A stretch of DNA of 64,000 bases from JBNKFQ01 sp050289385 (GTDB lineage Bacteria > Pseudomonadota > Gammaproteobacteria > Pseudomonadales > Porticoccaceae): contig JBNKFQ010000204.1 of assembly GCA_050289385.1 (NCBI GenBank), positions 1 through 64,000 on the forward strand. Direction: 5' to 3'. A program made the position numbers and the translations under genes. Below are positions 60,405 to 64,000 of this stretch, one piece after another (within the stretch, counting starts at the first letter, position 1; every line of letters starts with the position of its first letter). Below the pieces are notes generated by a model, which searched no databases, was not told the origin of the DNA, and was given only the letters and a program-made list of their open reading frames with translations.

Positions 60405-61309
60405 TATTGGACTCCTTTTTCAGTAACTGAGGATTCGTTGTTCAGGGTATTGGTGGCATGCAACACCGTGGTGTGATCGGGACCACCAAAGCTCAGGCGA
60501 TCAGCAGCGGGCTTCACTGGCCCACGGATCTTTGCCATCAGCTTTCCGAGGTGCGGTTCTTCAATCAGATCCAGCCGACCGCTGCGGTCCTTGGCCGGAT
60601 AGCCGAAGGGATTGAGCGTGTGGTTGATGAAGGCGCGATAGCTGCCGCCGTCCTCGCTTTTGATTTCTGCTAGCGTGATCACCTGGTCGACGATGCCGGG
60701 CAGCTCAAGCGCGGTTTTGGAACCATCGATCTGCGGCGTGAAAACCTTGCGATTAAAGTCATCGACTTTTTCGTCGAGAATGCCGACGAACCAGATGTTC
60801 TTGTTGCGGGTGTGCTGCAGATGCGTCAGCCAGGCAATCATTTCCTGGCCATGCAGGCCGTATGCACCGCGCGTATCCGGTTTGCCGGTACGATCACTGA
60901 ATGCCTGCGGCTGACCTTTGCACCACTGCAAACACAGGCGGCCGGCAACAGTGATGGAATCGACGAAAACCGTGTCGTACTTGTCGAGGCTGGCGGGATC
61001 ACCAAACTTCGCGCATACCGCGTCAAAGTGCGCCTGACTGTAGGGCTGGTCTTCGCGCAAGGCCGGATTCGGTCCACCGATGTACACAGCAAAGTCACGA
61101 CACTCCTGCCAGGTGCGAGGCCGAATGGCATCGCCAAGCCAACCTTCGACGGCAAGGTCTCCCGCCTCCAGATCAAAGAACAATGTGGAGTCAGCATCCA
61201 CAGACCAGAGCAAGCTGGTCTTACCGATACCGGATGGCCCGAGGATGCAGCCTTTGATACCGCGCTTTTCCGCCAATCGTTGATCGGCGGTGATGATGGG
61301 AAAGCTCAT
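60404..61309 (-). CDS. Sak4-like RecA-fold ATPase
   Basis: A 301-residue P-loop protein (Walker A GPSGIGKT, 24-31; then LLWSVDADSTLFFDLEAGDLAVEGW; Walker B TVFVDSITVAGRL) of the phage AAA_24/Sak4 type. Sak4 proteins are single-strand annealing recombinases distantly related to RecA. Together with the SSB-like partner and the Cas4-like nuclease it makes up a plausible phage recombination set. It overlaps the next gene by ATGA on its upstream side. Confidence 0.85.
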   Translation of the reverse strand: MSFPIITADQRLAEKRGIKGCILGPSGIGKTSLLWSVDADSTLFFDLEAGDLAVEGWLGDAIRPRTWQECRDFAVYIGGPNPALREDQPYSQAHFDAVCAKFGDPASLDKYDTVFVDSITVAGRLCLQWCKGQPQAFSDRTGKPDTRGAYGLHGQEMIAWLTHLQHTRNKNIWFVGILDEKVDDFNRKVFTPQIDGSKTALELPGIVDQVITLAEIKSEDGGSYRAFINHTLNPFGYPAKDRSGRLDLIEEPHLGKLMAKIRGPVKPAADRLSFGGPDHTTVLHATNTLNNESSVTEKGVQ

Positions 61310-61617
61310 GGCTTCACCTCCCCATGTTCACGGACAAATTCCAGCGCATAATCAGAGCCCCTGGCTCCGAGGCCGCGAGCCATGTCATGCAGACGACGCA
61401 ATGCCTCGATCTTTTCCACAACGCGACTCAGCTCTTTATTGAGTCCTTGCTGGGCAAAGGCGATGTCATCGACCGTGGCCAGAAGTAACGGCTTACACTC
61501 AGCCTCATCGCCATCACGCAGAGCTGGAATGGCAATCTCGTCTGGCAGCTTTTCCAGGGAATAGCTGCTCTTTCGCAGCGCGTTCAGAAAATCGGTTTCT
61601 TTGGTAAAAATGGCCAT
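61306..61617 (-). CDS. Small helical early phage protein
   Basis: A 103-residue, mostly helical protein (LNALRKSSYSLEKLPDEIAIPALRDGDEAECKPLLLATVDDIAFAQQGLNKELSRVVEKIEALRRLHDMARGLG, about 10-85). No membrane segment or enzymatic motif is present. It is encoded between the recombinase gene and another helical protein in the early operon, five bases after the latter. Likely an accessory factor for replication or recombination. No named family is recognised. Confidence 0.75.
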   Translation of the reverse strand: MAIFTKETDFLNALRKSSYSLEKLPDEIAIPALRDGDEAECKPLLLATVDDIAFAQQGLNKELSRVVEKIEALRRLHDMARGLGARGSDYALEFVREHGEVKP

Positions 61618-61622
61618 GGTTG

Positions 61623-62090
61623 TTACTCCTTAACCGTTTCAAGATGGAAGGTGGGCTTGCCGGTTTTCAGAGTTCTGGCCGGCTCGAAAGCGGCGCGCAG
61701 GGACTCAGGCCAGGCGGTGTATTTGCGCTCGGAAACCTTGTAGGCAACGTCGATAAACTCAGCAGGGTCATCGCCTGACTCAGCGATGCGCTTGGCGATT
61801 TCAGCGAGCTTTTGCTGGTCCCATTCAGGGCGTTTGGAAAGCTCAGAAGTGACTCGGATGCTGTCATCCATGAAGTGCACTTTTCCGGTGTCCTTGCCTT
61901 GCTCCTGACGGATCGCTTGTGCACGCTGCTCGTACTTGAGCGCGACAGCACCATCGATCCAGTCCTTCAGTGCTTTCGATTTGCGCAGTAATTCGGCAGC
62001 TTCGGCCTGCACATGTTGAAGATCAGCGGCGGAGGCCGAAGCCAGATCGCCAATGCTCATCAGCTGAGCTCGTTCTAGGGATAGGTTCAT
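61623..62090 (-). CDS. Early phage protein, unrecognised
   Basis: A 155-residue protein starting at ATG 62090, with GGAGG six bases before it and an ATGA overlap with the HTH gene. It begins with a coiled coil (LERAQLMSIGDLASASAADLQHVQAEAAELLRKSKALKDWIDGAVALKYEQRAQAIRQE, about 5-62). The rest (DDSIRVTSELSKRPEWDQQKLAEIAKRIAESGDDPAEFIDVAYKVSERKYTAWPESL, about 74-130) looks like a family found beside Sak4-type genes in phages, but I cannot name it. A role in replication or recombination is inferred from position. Confidence 0.75.
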   Translation of the reverse strand: MNLSLERAQLMSIGDLASASAADLQHVQAEAAELLRKSKALKDWIDGAVALKYEQRAQAIRQEQGKDTGKVHFMDDSIRVTSELSKRPEWDQQKLAEIAKRIAESGDDPAEFIDVAYKVSERKYTAWPESLRAAFEPARTLKTGKPTFHLETVKE

Positions 62091-62296
62091 GCCGCACCTC
62101 CAGACACTCGCTCTGAAGTGCTTTTGCGCAGACAAGACGCTTCATAGGCTTCGACGTCTTCCAGGCGGTACATCACCCGACCACGCAGTTTGAGAAAAAC
62201 AGGGCCGATACCTTCGGAACGCCAGCGTTCCAGACAGGCTTCACTCACGCCCCAGCGGTTGGCTAATTGCCGTTGATTCATATGGTTTACACTCAC
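62087..62296 (-). CDS. AlpA/excisionase-like HTH protein at head of the early operon
   Basis: A 69-residue DNA-binding protein beginning with GTG at 62296, preceded by AAGGAG six bases upstream. Its core is a MerR/AlpA-type HTH (MNQRQLANRWGVSEACLERWRSEGIGP) and wing (GRVMYRLEDVEAYE). It is the first gene of the minus-strand early operon. The phased TTAGG repeats directly upstream are plausible binding sites. It may act as excisionase or early regulator. Confidence 0.85.
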   Translation of the reverse strand: MSVNHMNQRQLANRWGVSEACLERWRSEGIGPVFLKLRGRVMYRLEDVEAYEASCLRKSTSERVSGGAA

Positions 62297-62351
62297 GTTT
62301 TGCTCCTTAGGGTTGTTGCGGAAACGTGAGGTAATGATGTGATTCGGCCGG

Positions 62352-62390
62352 TTAGGAGCCGTTTAGGCGGAAGTTAGGCCAGAGGTTAGG
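62352..62390. promoter_or_regulatory. Four helically phased TTAGG repeats before the early operon
   Basis: TTAGG begins at 62352, 62363, 62374 and 62386, a spacing of 11, 11 and 12 bases, so all copies face the same side of the helix. They lie 56 to 94 bases upstream of the HTH gene start. A cooperative operator is likely; the protein is unknown. Confidence 0.65.
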
Positions 62391-62441
62391 AAGGATTAAT
62401 TTCTCGGAATATTTTTAGCGGCTGAAAAAATGCGGTGACCT

Positions 62442-62482
62442 GAAAACAAAAAAGGCCGGTACCACGAATGACACCAGCCTTT
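62442..62482 (-). terminator. Rho-independent terminator after the 62500-63444 gene
   Basis: On the minus strand AAAGGCUGGU pairs with ACCGGCCUUU (one G-U pair) and is followed by TTTTTGTTTT. It begins 18 bases after the stop codon and separates the unrecognised gene pair from the early operon. Confidence 0.82.
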
Positions 62483-62499
62483 TGCATCCAACGACAGAT

Positions 62500-63444
62500 T
62501 TAATCTTCGACGATCAGCCAGCAGAATCCCTTTCCGTAGCCGATCACCTTTTCCCAATTTTCTTTCGACCCCTTGAATGCCTGCTTGATAGCTTTGACCT
62601 TGGACTCTGCATCTTCCAAAACGGCCGCAGTTCGCAGGCGAGGCTCTCCTCGCAACCATGCATCGGTGAGTTGCCGAATAATCGAGCGATGTATATCGCC
62701 GGTGAAGTGATATGTCTCACCATTCACCACCAGTTCGCCGCCATCTTCGGAGCAATACACCGGACTGGTCTGGCTTCGCTTAGGGATACCCAATCCAAGC
62801 AGGTCAGCAATCAGGTCATTTTCAATCGCTCCAACAATCTCATCACCCGGAGGAATCAAGCCCATAATATCAGTGCAGAGCGGTTCACCCGGAAGATCTG
62901 GTCCGAAGATGTTTATCGGCACATCGGTCAACACCATGGCAGACTTTCGTCTGGGAAATACCTGCAACACCTGCTGGAGCTGTTGCATTGATTTCGGAAG
63001 ATGGGCTCTGCGCAGGAACAAAACGGCGAGCTTCCGTTTGCCCACCCACGTATCACCCAAGTCCCAAATGGCATCGTGCTGCAAAACAGCTATCGACGAC
63101 CGATCGGATATTTCCAGCCATTGCCGTAAAATAGCAAGCACACGCAAAGGATCAGCCCGATAGCGTTGCAAAGCTTCAGCAGACACACTGACCCACCCAG
63201 CACCAGCAGAGAAATAGCCAAAACCCGGCCCAGTGGCATTCGGAGTAATGTCGTGGTCGCGACCATCAATGCATACCGACGTTGGCGTTGAGCTGACTGG
63301 CGTTAACAATCGTGCGGCCAGCAGCTCACGGTATTCCTCCCGAGCATTAAATTGCTCAGCAGAGAGTTCCATCTTTGGTGTGCTCAGCAAATCAAACAGA
63401 AGCGCGAGTGCGCTCCTGCTGATCTTAGGCGAAGACGAAATCAT
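62500..63444 (-). CDS. Unrecognised phage-region protein, 314 residues
   Basis: I do not recognise this protein. It appears soluble. An N-terminal helix (SRSALALLFDLLSTPKMELSAEQFNAREEYRELLAARLL) is followed by a compact alpha/beta middle with GYFSAGAGWVSVSAEALQRY and LAVLFLRRAHLPKSMQQLQQVLQVF. The C-terminal part ends GYGKGFCWLIVED. It follows the partial gene upstream with a four-base overlap and ends at a strong terminator, so the two genes form a transcription unit of their own. The unit lies apart from the early operon and may be cargo. Confidence 0.72.
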   Translation of the reverse strand: MISSSPKISRSALALLFDLLSTPKMELSAEQFNAREEYRELLAARLLTPVSSTPTSVCIDGRDHDITPNATGPGFGYFSAGAGWVSVSAEALQRYRADPLRVLAILRQWLEISDRSSIAVLQHDAIWDLGDTWVGKRKLAVLFLRRAHLPKSMQQLQQVLQVFPRRKSAMVLTDVPINIFGPDLPGEPLCTDIMGLIPPGDEIVGAIENDLIADLLGLGIPKRSQTSPVYCSEDGGELVVNGETYHFTGDIHRSIIRQLTDAWLRGEPRLRTAAVLEDAESKVKAIKQAFKGSKENWEKVIGYGKGFCWLIVED

Positions 63445-64000
63445 GGATTAATTTCCCGCACCAAACCCCAGTGTTTCAGGTATTTCTCACCAATCAATCG
63501 TTCCCGCTCCGTGCGGCTACGCAGATCACAGCCATTGGGCAAAGAAATCTTTACTGGCAGGACTTTTTTGCGATTTGAGCCTTCCTCCGGTTGAAAGCGA
63601 ATGCTGATGGTTGCTTGTATGGGTACGAAGGCGTTGGAAGTCAGAGGATTAAAATCGCTGAAGTGCTCCCGGCAGTAATCATGAAAATTTGCGTCGTTTT
63701 TGGCGGGCACTTCAATCTGGATACGACCATCGCCGGCCAGATCCTTCAGCTTCATCATCACCAGTTGAACCGAATCAATACGGTCGTCGGTGTCCCAATC
63801 CAGGGCCTGACCATTCAACAGCGGATCAAGGCAAAATTGGCGCAGTGGTACCTTATCCGCCTCCACTGTCTGCTTGAGCAAGTCCTCCGTGAATGCCTTG
63901 GCAATTACCTCGCGACGCTCACGTTTGGCCGCGACAATCTCTACCGTTCCAGTGTCCGGCGAATAGGTTATGGCATGCTCGGAAACCGGTCGGCGAATGC
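63441..64000 (-). CDS. Unrecognised protein, C-terminal 186 residues (cut by window edge)
   Basis: The frame is open from the right edge to the stop at 63441; a TTG at 63881 is not the true start, because sense codons continue to the edge. Visible parts include RREVIAKAFTEDLLKQTVEADKV, DDRIDSVQLVMMKLKDLAGDGRIQIEVPAKND and SNAFVPIQATISIRFQPEEGSNRKKVLPVKISLPNGCDLRSRTERERLIGEKYL, positions about 30-180 of the window part. The mix of charged helices and strands does not match a family known to me. It is translationally linked to the next gene by a four-base overlap. Confidence 0.72.
   Translation of the reverse strand, partial: IRRPVSEHAITYSPDTGTVEIVAAKRERREVIAKAFTEDLLKQTVEADKVPLRQFCLDPLLNGQALDWDTDDRIDSVQLVMMKLKDLAGDGRIQIEVPAKNDANFHDYCREHFSDFNPLTSNAFVPIQATISIRFQPEEGSNRKKVLPVKISLPNGCDLRSRTERERLIGEKYLKHWGLVREINP

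Noticed and set aside
63441..63881. Complete 146-residue gene starting at TTG 63881
   Set aside because: The frame stays open with plausible codons to the window edge, so the gene is longer and its start is outside.

Overview
The window joins a chromosomal core block of a gammaproteobacterium (1 to about 21.4 kb) to the left part of a large prophage (about 21.45 to 64 kb, continuing past the right edge). The order grpE-dnaK-dnaJ-dapB-carA-carB, with recN, fur and bamE alongside, is the Pseudomonas/Cellvibrio-type arrangement. The tmRNA tag (ANDDNYGAQLAA) and a Fur without the second zinc cysteine pair fit a marine Cellvibrionales-like bacterium. The species cannot be named from this sequence alone.

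Core block. On the minus strand lie carB (cut by the left edge), carA, a CHASE8-type chemoreceptor inserted between carA and dapB, dapB, dnaJ, dnaK and grpE. A near-consensus sigma-32 promoter precedes grpE, and the divergent recN has a perfect LexA box. Then follow an unrecognised gene, fur, bamE, ratB, ratA, an NSS-family transporter, smpB, a 1225-residue PAS/GAF/GGDEF/EAL protein and ssrA. The intact ssrA 3' end is the probable prophage attachment site.

Restriction cargo (21.8 to 28.5 kb, plus strand, visibly AT-rich). An excisionase-type HTH gene precedes five tightly packed genes: two amino-methyltransferases with SPPY motifs, a 396-residue protein I do not recognise, a short McrB-like AAA+ GTPase/ATPase and a McrC-like PD-(D/E)xK nuclease. 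The layout resembles the multi-subunit BsuMI and LlaJI systems, but with N4-cytosine/N6-adenine type methylases. The last gene overlaps the end of the phage lysozyme gene tail to tail, so the system appears to ride at the prophage end between the attachment site and the lysis genes.

Prophage (28.4 to beyond 64 kb). Nearly all genes read leftward. From right to left: two unrecognised genes (one cut by the edge), an HTH gene opening the early operon, a Sak4-like ATPase with a possible ssDNA-binding partner, a DEAD helicase, a Cas4-like nuclease, a Toprim/RepA primase-helicase, a RuvC-like resolvase, a ParB-methyltransferase fusion, a small divergent rightward cluster, lambda-type head genes (Nu1, A, W, B, C with nested scaffold, D, E), siphovirus tail genes including a tail chaperone with a -1 frameshift signal, and the lysis genes. 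No integrase or repressor lies in the window, so both are probably beyond 64 kb. The most interesting signals are the cargo restriction system, ten copies of a CAG(A/T)TTGCA repeat inside the replication module, helically phased TTAGG repeats upstream of the early operon, and the frameshift site.
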